A DNA stretch of 64,000 nt from Hyalangium ruber (GCF_034259325.1 NZ_JAXIVS010000001.1:868001-932000), one strand, 5' to 3'; positions 54,790 through 64,000 are shown, counted from the stretch's first letter. Numbers and translations are program-made. The notes: generated from the sequence alone by a model not told the origin.

Positions 54790-56103
54790 ATGAAAAGCAC
54801 CTTCCGCTCGATCCTCTTCTGGATGCACCTGGTCTCCGGCCTCGTCGCCGGGATCATCATCGGCATCATGTCCCTCACGGGAGCGGCGCTCGCCTTCGCG
54901 CCGCAGCTCACCCAATGGGCCGACAGCGATGCGCGACGGGTGCAAGCGCCCGCGCCGGACGCCCCTCGCCTCCCAATCGACGAGCTGGTGGCCCGGGTTC
55001 GCGCAGCCCGTCCCGAGGCGCAGCCCTCGGGGGTGACGGTGTACCCCGACCCGATGTCCGCCGTGCAGGTGAGCACCGGCCGCGACAGCGGCGTCTACGT
55101 GAACCCCTACACGGGCGAAGTCCGGGAGCTGGGCGCCCTGGGGCTGCGCTCCTTCTTCCATGTGATGGAGGAGTGGCACCGGTGGCTCGGCACCCGGGAC
55201 GACAATCGCGCCGTGGGCAAGGCGATCACCGGTGTCTGCAACGCCGCCTTCCTGTTCCTCGCCCTCTCCGGCCTGTACCTGTGGTGGCCTCGCAAGTGGA
55301 CGCGGAAGACGCTGCGTCCGGTCGTCTGGTTCAAGGGCGGGCTGAAGGGCAAGGCGCGAGACTTCAACTGGCACAACGTGGCGGGCTTCTGGACCATGCC
55401 CGTGCTCGTCGTGTTGACGGCGTCGGGCGTGGTCATGTCCTACAAAGGCGTCTCGGACCTCATCTTCACGCTCACGGGCAACGAGCCCCCCGCCAGCGGA
55501 GGCCCGTCGGCCCAGGCAACGGTCAAGGTCCCCGAGCCTCCCGCGGGCGCCACGCAACGGAGCCTCGATGCCCTCTTCGCCGAGGCCCAGAAGCAGGTGC
55601 CGGCCTGGGAGAGCATCACCCTGCGCATGGGCGGAGGCCCTCGCGCTGGCGGCGCTCGCGGTCCCCAGGCGGGCGGTCCTGGAGGTGGTCCCCAGGCAGG
55701 CGGTCCGGGTGGCCCGGGCGGCAACGAGGCTCGCGGTGGAGGAGGCCGACAGGCGACGAACTTCTCCGTCAAGGAGCAGGGAGCGTGGCCCCTCTTCGCT
55801 TCGGTGCAGTTCTCGCTCGATCCCTTCACCGGACAGGTCCTGCGCCAGGAGACCTTCGCCGACTACAACACGGGTCGGAAGATCCGGACGTGGCTGCGCT
55901 TCCTGCACACGGGACAGGCGCTCGGGTGGGTGGGCCAGCTCGTCGCCGGAGTCGCCTCCCTGGCCGGAGCCTTCCTGATGTGGACCGGCTTCACCCTGTC
56001 CTGGCGGCGCTTCTTCCGCCGCCGGTCCACGACGGGCGCCTCTCCGGAGCCGAGCACCCCGGAGCCAGGCACCACGCCGGTGCAGTCAGAGACGTCCGCC
56101 TGA
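54790..56103 (+). CDS. PepSY-associated membrane protein (siderophore-linked)
   Basis: A 437-residue inner-membrane protein starting one base after the tonB stop. Four membrane helices are visible, with the PepSY_TM signatures LFWMHLVSGLVAGIIIGIMS, FHVMEEWHRWLG, and NWHNVAGFWTMPVLVVLTASG, which carry paired His that may bind heme. A Gly/Pro-rich periplasmic insert (55630-55755) is unusual. Homologues next to siderophore receptors are thought to reduce ferric siderophores; that function is inferred from context. Confidence 0.9.
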   Translation: MKSTFRSILFWMHLVSGLVAGIIIGIMSLTGAALAFAPQLTQWADSDARRVQAPAPDAPRLPIDELVARVRAARPEAQPSGVTVYPDPMSAVQVSTGRDSGVYVNPYTGEVRELGALGLRSFFHVMEEWHRWLGTRDDNRAVGKAITGVCNAAFLFLALSGLYLWWPRKWTRKTLRPVVWFKGGLKGKARDFNWHNVAGFWTMPVLVVLTASGVVMSYKGVSDLIFTLTGNEPPASGGPSAQATVKVPEPPAGATQRSLDALFAEAQKQVPAWESITLRMGGGPRAGGARGPQAGGPGGGPQAGGPGGPGGNEARGGGGRQATNFSVKEQGAWPLFASVQFSLDPFTGQVLRQETFADYNTGRKIRTWLRFLHTGQALGWVGQLVAGVASLAGAFLMWTGFTLSWRRFFRRRSTTGASPEPSTPEPGTTPVQSETSA

Positions 56104-56145
56104 GTCCCCACCCCCGCTCGCACGGGGCTGGGGCCGGCGCCTTAT

Positions 56146-56173
56146 TGATTTCGACAATCATATTCAAAATAGA
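56146..56173 (+). promoter_or_regulatory. Candidate promoter with overlapping Fur-like sites before the siderophore receptor
   Basis: TTGATT (56145-56150) with a 17-base spacer before AATAGA (56168-56173) could serve as promoter. Two overlapping Fur-like 15-mers lie between these elements: 56146-56160 (10 of 15) and, on the minus strand, 56152-56166 (11 of 15). The region is strikingly AT-rich. Confidence 0.5.
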
Positions 56174-56198
56174 AATTCATCTAGACGGAGGGGTACAC

Positions 56199-58484
56199 GT
56201 GAGCGCATCGAAGATGAGAAAAGCGGGCATTCGGTCGATGAAGGGAACCTCGGGAGGCCTGCGCGGTTCGCTGAGCCCTTGGGGGCCGGCGGCCGTCGGG
56301 TTGGCGTCGGCACTGGTCAGCAGCGGCGTGCTCGCCCAGGAGGCGACGCCTCCCACGGAGACTCCGAGCGCTCCGGCCACGGAGGAGAGCCGCGCGGCGC
56401 CCGCGCCGCAGCCCGCGCCGCCCGAGGCCCAGTACACGATCCCCACGCTCGATGTGCAGGGTGAAGCCGAGAGCTACCGCGTCGAGGAGAGCAACCTCAC
56501 GCGCCTGCCCGCGCCGCTCATCGACACGCCGCAGACCGTCACCGTGGTGCCCGAGCAGGTGCTCGAGGAGCAGAAGGCGACGACGGTGCGCGAGGCGCTG
56601 CGCAACGTGTCGGGCATCACGGTCAGCGCGGGTGAGGCCGGCCGCCAGGGTGACTCCTTCATCCTCCGAGGCTTCTCGGCGCAGACCGACGTGAGCCGCG
56701 ACGGCGTGCGTGACCTCGGCTGGTACACGCGAGACACCTTCAACGTCGAGGGTGTCGAGGTCTTCTTCGGTCCGTCCGCCGTGCTCTTCGGGCGCGGCTC
56801 GACGGGAGGCGCGATCAACCTCGCCACGAAGAAGCCGCAGCGAAGCTCCTTCCAGGAAGTGTCGATCCTCGGCGGAACGGCTCCTCTGGGACGGCTGGCG
56901 CTCGACCTCAACGAGGCGGTCTCCGATCGCCTCCAGGTCCGCGTCAACGCGGCGGGGCAGCTCGCGAATGTGGCGAGCCGCAACGTGGTGGAGTCGAACC
57001 GCGCGGCCATCGCGCCCTCGCTGCGCTACGAGCTGGGAGAGAACACCTCGGCGGATGTCGACTACCTCTACCAGCGGGAAGACAGCGTCCCGGACTACGG
57101 CCAGCCCTACTTCCAGGGCTATCCCGTCTCGAGCACGCTGGATGTCCCCCGGGAGACCTTCTACGGCGTGCAGGGCTCTGACTCGGAGCGGGTCAATGCC
57201 CACATCGTCACGGGGCGCATTCAGCACCGGTTCAGCAAGGCGCTGCAGCTGACGAACACCCTGCGCTACGGAGGCGTGGATCGGTTCGCACGGCCCACGG
57301 CACCGCGCGGCCTGACGCCCGCGGGGGCACCGACGACCGTGGGGCGGCAGCGCTTCGAGACCGCGACGGACAACACCTACCTGGTCGATCAGCTGGATCT
57401 GCGCGGAGAGTTCGAGACCGGCATCCTCAAGCACACCGCGAACGTGGGAATCGAGTGGTCCCGGGAGACGCGGGACCAGACCCGCTTCAACCTGGAGGCG
57501 ACGAACCAGCCCAGCGGCACGAACCTGCCCGCGGACCTGCTCGACCCGGATCCCGAGCCGGATCTCAGCTCGGTCAACCGGGTCTTCTCCACCTCCAACA
57601 CGAGCATCCAGCGCACGCTGGCGGCCTATGCCTCGGAGCAGCTCGGAATCACCCAGTATCTGCAGCTCGTCGGCTCGCTGCGCTACGACATCTTCAGCAC
57701 GGACTACGCCTCGACGAACAACGCGGGGGCGCGCACCCGCCTGAAGAACGAGGACAGCTTCCTCAACTGGCGTGCTGGCGTCGTCCTGCACCCGATGGAG
57801 AAGACGAGCGTCTACGGCATGTACGGCACCTCCTCCAACCCGTCCGCGGAGGCTGGCACGCTCGCCACGGGCCTGGAGAGCCTGGAGCCCGAGAAGAACC
57901 GCATCCTCGAGGTCGGCGCCAAGGCGGATCTCCTGTCGGATCGGCTGGGCTTGAGCGCGGCCGTGTTCCGCATCGAGAAGACGAATGGGCGCGTGCCGAA
58001 CACCGATCCCAACGGGCCTCCGCAGATCCTCGAAGGCCGGCAGCGCGCAGAGGGCTACAACGTGGGCGTGGCCGGCACGGTCACCGATCGCTGGAGGATG
58101 TTCGCGAACTTCACCCACATCTACTCGGCGATCCTGGACCACACCAACGACTACCTGGAAGGCCAGCCGCTGCCGAACACGCCGAAGAACAGCGTCTCGC
58201 TTTGGACGACGTATGAGGTCATCGACAACCTCACGCTGGGCGGCGGCGCCATCTACCAGAGCGTGACGACGGTCAACAACCCGGCGTCTGCGACGGCGGC
58301 GTTCACCAAGGTGCCGAACTTCTGGCGCTTCGACGCTTATGCTGGCTACACGTGGGGCAAGGTGCAGCTGCAGCTCAACCTCAACAACCTCACGGACAAG
58401 CTCTACTACGCGCAGTACTACGCGGGACACGCGGTTCCCGCCGAGGGGCGCACGGTGAGCCTGGCGGGCACGTATCGGTTCTAG
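56199..58484 (+). CDS. TonB-dependent siderophore receptor
   Basis: The protein has 761 residues from GTG 56199, chosen because GGAGGGG ends five bases upstream; ATG 56214 is an alternative. A signal peptide ends near VLAQ. The plug domain is marked by [20 protein letters not shown] and [19 protein letters not shown], the barrel by repeated aromatic beta-strands and a terminal Phe in LAGTYRF. The features fit catecholate-type ferric siderophore receptors such as Fiu. It lies after the tonB and PepSY genes and before a PiuC-type hydroxylase, the same neighbour that accompanies Fiu. Confidence 0.93.
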   Translation: MSASKMRKAGIRSMKGTSGGLRGSLSPWGPAAVGLASALVSSGVLAQEATPPTETPSAPATEESRAAPAPQPAPPEAQYTIPTLDVQGEAESYRVEESNLTRLPAPLIDTPQTVTVVPEQVLEEQKATTVREALRNVSGITVSAGEAGRQGDSFILRGFSAQTDVSRDGVRDLGWYTRDTFNVEGVEVFFGPSAVLFGRGSTGGAINLATKKPQRSSFQEVSILGGTAPLGRLALDLNEAVSDRLQVRVNAAGQLANVASRNVVESNRAAIAPSLRYELGENTSADVDYLYQREDSVPDYGQPYFQGYPVSSTLDVPRETFYGVQGSDSERVNAHIVTGRIQHRFSKALQLTNTLRYGGVDRFARPTAPRGLTPAGAPTTVGRQRFETATDNTYLVDQLDLRGEFETGILKHTANVGIEWSRETRDQTRFNLEATNQPSGTNLPADLLDPDPEPDLSSVNRVFSTSNTSIQRTLAAYASEQLGITQYLQLVGSLRYDIFSTDYASTNNAGARTRLKNEDSFLNWRAGVVLHPMEKTSVYGMYGTSSNPSAEAGTLATGLESLEPEKNRILEVGAKADLLSDRLGLSAAVFRIEKTNGRVPNTDPNGPPQILEGRQRAEGYNVGVAGTVTDRWRMFANFTHIYSAILDHTNDYLEGQPLPNTPKNSVSLWTTYEVIDNLTLGGGAIYQSVTTVNNPASATAAFTKVPNFWRFDAYAGYTWGKVQLQLNLNNLTDKLYYAQYYAGHAVPAEGRTVSLAGTYRF

Positions 58485-58486
58485 CC

Positions 58487-59167
58487 ATGATGGTACACAT
58501 CCCCAACGTTCTCACCGCCGAGCAGGTAGCGCACTGCCGAGAAGTCTTCGGCAAGGCGGACTGGGAGGACGGCCGCAGCACCTCCGGCTACCAGTCTGCG
58601 CAGGTGAAGAAGAACCTTCAGTTGCCGGACGACAGCCCGGCGGCGAGGGCGTTGGGAGATGTGGTGCTGGGGGCGCTCGAGCGCAGCCCCCTGTTCATCT
58701 CGGCCGTGCTGCCGCAGCGGGTCTTCCCGCCGCTGTTCAACCGCTACGAGCCGGGGATGACCTTCGGCTCGCACGTCGACGGCGCCCTCCGTCCGATCTC
58801 CGGGACGCCGGTGCGCATCCGCACGGACGTCTCGGCGACGCTCTTCCTCTCGGACCCCGACAGCTACGACGGGGGAGAGCTCGTCGTGGAGGACACCTAC
58901 GGCAGCCACGCGGTGAAGCTGCCGGCGGGGGACCTCATCGTCTACCCGGCCTCGAGCCTGCACCACGTCACGCCCGTCACGCGGGGCGTCCGGCTGGCAT
59001 CCTTCTTCTGGGTGCAGAGCATGATCCGCGACGTGAGCCAGCGGGCGCTGCTCTTCGATCTCGACACCGCGATCATGCAGCTCAACCGGGAGGTGCCCAA
59101 GAGCCCCTCCCTGGTCATGCTGACGGGCGTCTACCACAACCTGCTCAGGCAGTGGGCCGAGCCCTGA
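58487..59167 (+). CDS. PiuC/YbiX-type Fe(II)/2-oxoglutarate hydroxylase
   Basis: A 226-residue cytoplasmic PKHD-type dioxygenase two bases after the receptor gene. The iron site is His96 and Asp98 (GSHVDGA) with distal His159 (SSLHHVTPV), and Arg169 binds 2-oxoglutarate. The family is regularly linked to catecholate siderophore receptors under Fur control, as in the PiuA-PiuC and Fiu-YbiX pairs. It may act on an iron-related metabolite or the receptor's ligand; the substrate is not established. Confidence 0.93.
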   Translation: MMVHIPNVLTAEQVAHCREVFGKADWEDGRSTSGYQSAQVKKNLQLPDDSPAARALGDVVLGALERSPLFISAVLPQRVFPPLFNRYEPGMTFGSHVDGALRPISGTPVRIRTDVSATLFLSDPDSYDGGELVVEDTYGSHAVKLPAGDLIVYPASSLHHVTPVTRGVRLASFFWVQSMIRDVSQRALLFDLDTAIMQLNREVPKSPSLVMLTGVYHNLLRQWAEP

Positions 59168-59180
59168 GCCGCTGCGGGCG

Positions 59181-59834
59181 CTACTCCTCGCCCTTGGCGC
59201 CGACGAACTGGTCGTTCTTCTCGCGGAACAGGTGGTTGAAGCTCGTCAGCGAGCCGTAGACGCGGGTGATGTAGCTCTGCATCTCCACCTTCTCGGCGTC
59301 CGACAGCTTCGGGTGCGCGTTGAGCTTCTGCTCCAGCGTGCGCAGTCGATCGCGCACCATGACCACCTTGTGGAACAGGCTGTCGATGGGCAGGTCCTTG
59401 CTCTGCAGGTCCGTCTTGCCGGGGATGAGGCGCATGGTGCCGCCCTCCCACTTGCCCGCCAGCGGAGGCGCATCGCCCTCTCCCGCCGCTTCCCGGAAGA
59501 TCTCCATCAGCTCTTCACGCGTCATGTTCAGGTCTCCACCCAGATCGACGATCTCATTCGGGTCACTCTTGCGCCGTACCACCGGGGCCACGGTGCGCAC
59601 CGCCCGAGAGCGCGAGGGCGCCTCGGTCGCGGCCTGAGCGCTCACCCCACCCTTCGGCGCGAACTTGTCACAGATGGGCGCCGAGGGCGGAAACAGCCCT
59701 CGGCCCGGGTACACGCGGCAGGGCCCCACCCAGCCTCGGTGGTCCACAGAGTGCGGGCTCCACAGCTTGCAGTTGCCACAGACCCGCTCCTCCGGCTGGA
59801 AGACAGGCAGCGTGGGCGTCGAAGGATCGGACAT
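59181..59834 (-). CDS. Cys4 protein coupled to the S46 peptidase gene
   Basis: The protein has 217 residues from ATG 59834, sharing one base with the stop of the peptidase gene (TGATG). Four Cys near the N-terminus (C19-x2-C22-x16-C39-x15-C55), in text such as VCGNCKLWSPHS and PICDKFAPK, could bind zinc or an iron-sulfur cluster. The rest is charged and helical, with a long helix at about 150-215. No signal peptide, so it is cytoplasmic while the coupled peptidase is exported. Family not recognised. Confidence 0.82.
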   Translation of the reverse strand: MSDPSTPTLPVFQPEERVCGNCKLWSPHSVDHRGWVGPCRVYPGRGLFPPSAPICDKFAPKGGVSAQAATEAPSRSRAVRTVAPVVRRKSDPNEIVDLGGDLNMTREELMEIFREAAGEGDAPPLAGKWEGGTMRLIPGKTDLQSKDLPIDSLFHKVVMVRDRLRTLEQKLNAHPKLSDAEKVEMQSYITRVYGSLTSFNHLFREKNDQFVGAKGEE

Positions 59835-62008
59835 CAGCGGCTCTCCTGGGCCACGGGCGGGCCCTTGCGGATGCCCAACTCGCGCAGCAGCGCATCCGCG
59901 TCCTCGACCTGGTCCAACATCCACAACACGTAGCGCACGTCCACGTTCACGTTGCGCGCCACGTCCGGGTTGAAACCGAAGTCGTTGGAGACGTTCTCCC
60001 AGACGCGGTCGAAGTTGACGCCCACCAGCTCACCCTTGCCGTTCACCGTGGGGCTGCCCGAGTTACCGCCCGTGGTGTCCGCGTCCGCCAGGAAGTCCAC
60101 GGGTACGTCCTTGAGGACCGGGTCCTTCCACGGGCCGAAGCGCTGGGCCTCCGCCGTGGCGAGCACCTTGTCCGGCACGTTGAAGGGCTCCTGGCCCGTG
60201 TGCTTGGCCACGACGCCGGAGAGGGTGGTCTGCGGCGTGTAGAAGACGCCATCGCGCGGCGAGTAGCCCTGTACCTTGGCGAAGGTGACGCGCAGGGTGC
60301 TGTTGGCATCCGGCGCCACCGGCTTGCCCGCGTGGGCCAGCACCGCCCGGCGCCACTCGGGGCGCAGCCGCTGCGCCGCTCCCTCGCGGCGATCCTTCAG
60401 CGCGTCCAGCGCGGTCACCTCGGTGGCCAGCTCGAGCCCGAAGGCCAGCAGCGGATCCTTGCGCGCCACGAGCTGCGCCTCCGTCTCACCGAACATGGCC
60501 AACCGGTCGGCGAGCGTGAGTACCTTGGAGCCCGCGTACAGGGCGTCGATCTTCGCCGCGACGTCCTTCTCCGAGAACGTGGGGCCGAAGTGCTTGTCCA
60601 CGGCGGCGATGCGCTCCTCGGGCCCCAGCGCCTGGGCCCGCCGCACGAAGGCCTTGAGCAGGTGCTTCTCCGCGGGCAGGAAGAGGTTCTTCTGCTCGCG
60701 CTCGAGCTGGTCCTTCAACCGAGCCAGCTCGCGCTCCATGAACTCGGGCTCGCGCTCCAGGTCCGGCTTCGCCCGCTCGCGCGCCAGCCGCGCCAGCGTC
60801 ACCGCCATCGTCGGCCCCTTGGCGCCCGCCCGGAGGTTGTTGAGCAGGAACTCGCGCTCCCATGTCTTGCCCGTGTCCTTCAGCCGGCCGAGCAGCTCGC
60901 TCCGCGCGCGCAGCCCCTCCGGGTGCTTGCCTTTCTTCTCTGCCCAGCGCGCCACGGCCTCCTCGGCCTCGCGCTGCTTCTCGATGATGGCCCCGCGCTT
61001 GAGGCCCTCGAGCTGGCCGCCCGCGTTCTTGTAGCGGTTGTGCAGGCTCTTGAGCGTCGAGGCCACGGCGATCTTCCCGGCCGGGTCCTTGGCGCCCTCC
61101 TCCTCGAGGATGCGGATGTACTCGCCATACACGTCGATGACGCGCGGGTAGAAGCGCGCCTGGCGCTCGGCCATCTCTTCGGCCAACATCGCGCGGAAGG
61201 TGATGCCCGGATAGCCCAGCACCATGACGAACTGGTTGGGCTTCACGCCCTGGGTGGCCAGCGGGAAGAAGAACTCCGCCTTGTGAGGCACGTTCTGGGC
61301 GCTGTACGGCGCCGAGGTACCGTCCGGCGCGGTATAGGCGCGGACGATGGCGAAGTCGCCGGTGTGGCGCGGCCACATCCAGTTGTCCACCTCGCCGCCG
61401 AACTCGCCCACCGCGCGCGGCGGGGCGTAGACGAGCCGCACGTCCGCCAGTTCCACCGCGTCCACCAGCACGTACTGGAGCCCGCCGTCGAAGGTGGACA
61501 CCTGGCAGCGCGTGGCCGGGCGCTTCTCGCACTCGGCGACCAGCTCCTTCTGCTTGCGCTCGATGGCCTTGAAGCGCACCAGGTCATCGGCGCCCTCGGG
61601 CACCGTCGCCAGCACCTGCTGTGTCACGTCGGTGAAGCTGCGCGGCACCTGGATGCGGGAGCCCTTGCCGGGCAGCTCCGCCTCACGATTCGTGGCGAGG
61701 AAGCCCTGGCTGATCAGGTCGCGCTGTGGGGAGCTGTGCTCCTGGACGATGGAGAAGACGCAGTGGTGGTTGGTGATGACGAGGCCGGTGGAGGAGATGA
61801 AGGCCCCCGAGCACCCACCCACGTTCACAGCCCCCGCCAGGAGCCCCGTTCCCCGCTTGGGGTCCCACAGCCGCTTGGGAGGCAGTTGGAGCCCCTGGGC
61901 CTTGAGCCAGGCGGGATCGAGTTCGAGGACTTGTTGGGGAGTCCACTTGCCCTCTCCGGCGAGCGCCGGGGCTGCAACCAAAGCCAGGAGCAGGAGTGTC
62001 TTCTTCAT
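59834..62008 (-). CDS. S46-family dipeptidyl-peptidase, DPP11-like specificity
   Basis: A 724-residue exported serine peptidase. Signal peptide MKKTLLLLALVAAPALA; catalytic His at 81/82 (TNHHC), Asp218 (TGDFAIVR) and Ser650 (TGGNSGSP). The alpha-helical insert of about 300 residues that caps the active site in S46 peptidases is present. Arg668 in NFDRVWE lies 18 residues after the Ser, the same offset as Arg673 from Ser655 in P. gingivalis DPP11, where Arg selects Asp/Glu at P1; DPP7 has Gly there. It should release acidic dipeptides from peptides in the periplasm. Confidence 0.92.
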   Translation of the reverse strand: MKKTLLLLALVAAPALAGEGKWTPQQVLELDPAWLKAQGLQLPPKRLWDPKRGTGLLAGAVNVGGCSGAFISSTGLVITNHHCVFSIVQEHSSPQRDLISQGFLATNREAELPGKGSRIQVPRSFTDVTQQVLATVPEGADDLVRFKAIERKQKELVAECEKRPATRCQVSTFDGGLQYVLVDAVELADVRLVYAPPRAVGEFGGEVDNWMWPRHTGDFAIVRAYTAPDGTSAPYSAQNVPHKAEFFFPLATQGVKPNQFVMVLGYPGITFRAMLAEEMAERQARFYPRVIDVYGEYIRILEEEGAKDPAGKIAVASTLKSLHNRYKNAGGQLEGLKRGAIIEKQREAEEAVARWAEKKGKHPEGLRARSELLGRLKDTGKTWEREFLLNNLRAGAKGPTMAVTLARLARERAKPDLEREPEFMERELARLKDQLEREQKNLFLPAEKHLLKAFVRRAQALGPEERIAAVDKHFGPTFSEKDVAAKIDALYAGSKVLTLADRLAMFGETEAQLVARKDPLLAFGLELATEVTALDALKDRREGAAQRLRPEWRRAVLAHAGKPVAPDANSTLRVTFAKVQGYSPRDGVFYTPQTTLSGVVAKHTGQEPFNVPDKVLATAEAQRFGPWKDPVLKDVPVDFLADADTTGGNSGSPTVNGKGELVGVNFDRVWENVSNDFGFNPDVARNVNVDVRYVLWMLDQVEDADALLRELGIRKGPPVAQESR

Positions 62009-62125
62009 GGGCCCTTCCCTACCCCGTCTTCCGCCCGGAGGCGACCCCCGTACGCGCGGGGGCCGTTTTCACGGAAGATGGGGCGGGCAGGCGTGTTGAG
62101 GGGTGACTGGAGGCACGGAGAGACG

Positions 62126-62866
62126 ATGCAGACTGCGAGCGGAGCCAGGCTGGACACGAAGCGGGTGGCCCTCCTCCTGCTGTTCCTGGGGGTGGGCTGG
62201 TACTTCTGGGATTCGCGCGTCCTGCTGCCGCTCAAGCTGCTGGTGGTGATGATGCATGAGAGTGGCCATGCGCTCGCCAGCCTCCTCGTCGGAGGGAAGG
62301 TGGACTCCATCACCCTGCGGATGGACGAGTCGGGTGCCTGCCTCTCGGCGCTGCCGCCCGGGGTGCTTCGGAAGGTCGTCGTCTTCTCGGCGGGCTACCT
62401 GGGCAGCGCGGTGATGGGGGCGGTGCTGCTGCTGGCCACGTTCCGCTTCCGGCTGTGTCGCTGGGTGCTGGGCGCGGCGTGCGTGTGGCTGGCGGTGATG
62501 GGGGTGCTGTACGCGCGCGACTCGTTCACCCTGCTCTTCTGCCTGGGCACCTCGGTGGTGCTGGGGCTGGCGGCGAAGTTCCTGCCGAGCGAAGTGGTGG
62601 ACGTGGTCAACCTCTTCCTGGCGGCCTTCACGGCGCTCTACGCGCTGTTCGACTTCCGGGATGACCTGTGGAACAGCCAGGTACGGGCGGGCAGCGATGC
62701 GGCCCTGCTGGCCCAGCAGACGTGGGTGCCCGCCATCGTCTGGGCGGCGATCTGGACCCTGCTGGGAATCGCGCTGCTGGGCTGGGCCGCGTACAAGTCG
62801 ATGCATGGGGAGCACCGCTCCTCGCAGATGCGCATGCCTCCGCTGTCCTCCGCCCGGCGCTCCTGA
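62126..62866 (+). CDS. M50B-like multi-spanning membrane protein
   Basis: The protein has 246 residues from ATG 62126 with GGAGA upstream. About six membrane helices. A HExxH motif (MMHESGHALASLLVGGKVDS) sits at the end of the second, as in the peptidase M50B-like family, followed by SAGYLGSAVMGAVLLL. The canonical NxxPxxxLDG motif of site-2 proteases was not seen, so peptidase activity is uncertain. It stands alone between divergent and parallel neighbours. Confidence 0.82.
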   Translation: MQTASGARLDTKRVALLLLFLGVGWYFWDSRVLLPLKLLVVMMHESGHALASLLVGGKVDSITLRMDESGACLSALPPGVLRKVVVFSAGYLGSAVMGAVLLLATFRFRLCRWVLGAACVWLAVMGVLYARDSFTLLFCLGTSVVLGLAAKFLPSEVVDVVNLFLAAFTALYALFDFRDDLWNSQVRAGSDAALLAQQTWVPAIVWAAIWTLLGIALLGWAAYKSMHGEHRSSQMRMPPLSSARRS

Positions 62867-62938
62867 TGACGTGACTGGTTACCCCCGCAAACCCAACGAG
62901 TCACGGTGGCAGGCATCGGACGGTGATACCTTGTCCTC

Positions 62939-64000
62939 ATGCCTCGCTGGTTCAACACCGCCGGCCCCTGCAACCCGGCCGACCACTACATGCTCCCGGC
63001 CCTTCGGCGCTTGCCCGAGGTGCGGCGACTGATTGACCAGAAGAGCTATTTCGTCGTCCACGCGCCCCGTCAGGTGGGAAAGACGACGGCCCTGCTCTCC
63101 TTGGCTCGCGAGCTGACAACCGAGGGGCGCCACGTCGCTGCGCTGGTCTCCATGGAAGTGGGCGCCGCCTTCCCTCGCGACGTGGGAGCCGCCGAGGCGG
63201 CCGTGCTCGAGAGTTGGCGAAACGCGACGCGCTCCCAACTCCCACCGGAGCTGTGCCCGCCCTCCTTCCCGGAGGCGCCTCCCGGCAGCCGCATCGCCGC
63301 CGCACTCGCGGCCTGGACGGAGGCCGCACCCAGACCGCTGATCGTCTTCCTGGACGAGATCGATGCGCTCCGCGACGAGGTGCTGATCTCCGTATTGCGG
63401 CAACTGCGCGATGGTTACCGCAATCGCCCCGAGCACTTCCCCCTCGCGCTGTGCCTCATCGGCCTGCGCGACGTCCGGGACTACAAGGTGGAGGTTGGCG
63501 ACAGCGACACCCTGGGCACCGCGAGTCCCTTCAACATCAAGGTGCGCTCGCTCACCCTGCGCAACTTCACCGCCGAGGAAGTAGCCGAACTCTACGCCCA
63601 GCACACCGCCGACACCCGCCAGCCTTTCGAGCCCGAGGCCCTGGCCCGCGCTTTCGAACTCACCCAGGGCCAGCCCTGGCTCGTCAACGCCCTGGCCAAG
63701 GTCGCGGTCGAGGAGCTCGTCCCCAACACGGCCCAGCCTGTCCGCCGCGCGGACATCGACCGCGCCAAGGCCCTGCTCATCGAGCGTCGGGAGACCCACC
63801 TGGACAGCCTGGCCGAGCGCCTGCGCGAGCCCCGAGTGCGCCACATCCTCGAGCCCATGCTCGCCGGCCTCACCCTGGGCGACGTGCCCGAGGATGATCT
63901 GCGCTTCATTCAGGACCTGGGGCTGGTCCGCATGGCGGCGACGGGAGGTCTGGAGGTAGCCAACCCCATCTATCGGGAGATCATCCCCCGAGTGCTGGCC
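62939..64000 (+). CDS. AAA family ATPase, 3' end beyond the window
   Basis: The frame runs open from ATG 62939 to the last base (354 codons). The N-terminus MPRWFNTAGPCNPADHYML leads to Walker A HAPRQVGKTTALL and Walker B LIVFLDEIDAL; an Arg-rich sensor segment follows. This matches a family of stand-alone P-loop ATPases common in myxobacteria, sometimes fused to nuclease-like C-terminal domains that cannot be seen here. Its role is unknown; defence or transposition-related functions are possible but unsupported. Confidence 0.85.
   Translation, partial: MPRWFNTAGPCNPADHYMLPALRRLPEVRRLIDQKSYFVVHAPRQVGKTTALLSLARELTTEGRHVAALVSMEVGAAFPRDVGAAEAAVLESWRNATRSQLPPELCPPSFPEAPPGSRIAAALAAWTEAAPRPLIVFLDEIDALRDEVLISVLRQLRDGYRNRPEHFPLALCLIGLRDVRDYKVEVGDSDTLGTASPFNIKVRSLTLRNFTAEEVAELYAQHTADTRQPFEPEALARAFELTQGQPWLVNALAKVAVEELVPNTAQPVRRADIDRAKALLIERRETHLDSLAERLREPRVRHILEPMLAGLTLGDVPEDDLRFIQDLGLVRMAATGGLEVANPIYREIIPRVLA

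Noticed and set aside
62879-63844. Minus-strand open frame of 321 codons at the window end
   Set aside because: The plus strand carries a clear Walker A/B ATPase over the same bases; the minus product is His/Gly-rich without motifs.

Overview
The window is high-GC, densely packed bacterial DNA, most likely from a myxobacterium (Myxococcota, Archangium/Cystobacter-like Cystobacterineae). This assignment is an inference from gene content: two sigma-54 enhancer-binding proteins (one with tandem FHA domains), two large histidine kinases, an ECF sigma factor, a full chemosensory cluster without flagellar genes, many lipoproteins and a complete type II secretion operon. No tRNA, rRNA, insertion sequence or CRISPR array was seen. 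No gap between genes exceeds about 280 bases.

Layout. 1-5500: the end of an isochorismatase-type hydrolase, a strong terminator, a lipoprotein amidohydrolase, then a four-gene minus-strand operon (lipoprotein, alpha/beta hydrolase, MFS carrier, small membrane protein). 5574-21750: an NtrC-type regulator followed by a near-perfect sigma-54 promoter and a contiguous type II secretion operon, gspC-D-E-F-(50-aa membrane protein)-G-(G-like protein)-H-I-J-K-L-M-N. 21760-24818: a CxxCH lipoprotein, then a divergent four-gene envelope operon led by a YcnI/DUF1775 copper-type protein. 24833-28960: hybrid histidine kinase, FHA-type sigma-54 activator, ECF sigma factor. 28979-31942: ADP-ribosylglycohydrolase and a bacterial lysyl oxidase lipoprotein.

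32221-39348: chemosensory operon cheY-cheA-cheW-mcp-cheY-cheB-cheR with a soluble double-PAS receptor. 39372-43486: MoxR, DUF58 and transglutaminase trio. 43680-46382: a TauD-like oxygenase behind an AT-rich control region, and a GAF histidine kinase. 46638-50671: an SGNH esterase/transferase-like protein coupled to a LACTB-like serine hydrolase. 50753-53827: a Cys-rich small protein and a Ktr/Trk potassium uptake pair. 54024-59167: an iron island (TonB, PepSY membrane protein, TonB-dependent siderophore receptor, PiuC-type hydroxylase) with Fur-box-like sites. 59181-64000: an S46 dipeptidyl-peptidase coupled to a Cys4 protein, an M50B-like membrane protein, and the start of an AAA ATPase cut by the window end.

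The points I rate highest are the sigma-54 control region of the secretion operon, the GspG paralogue that has lost its prepilin-peptidase site, the YcnI-led envelope operon with a hairpin over its ribosome-binding site, the cluster of AACATG half-sites at 43486-43568, and the predicted acidic specificity of the S46 peptidase.
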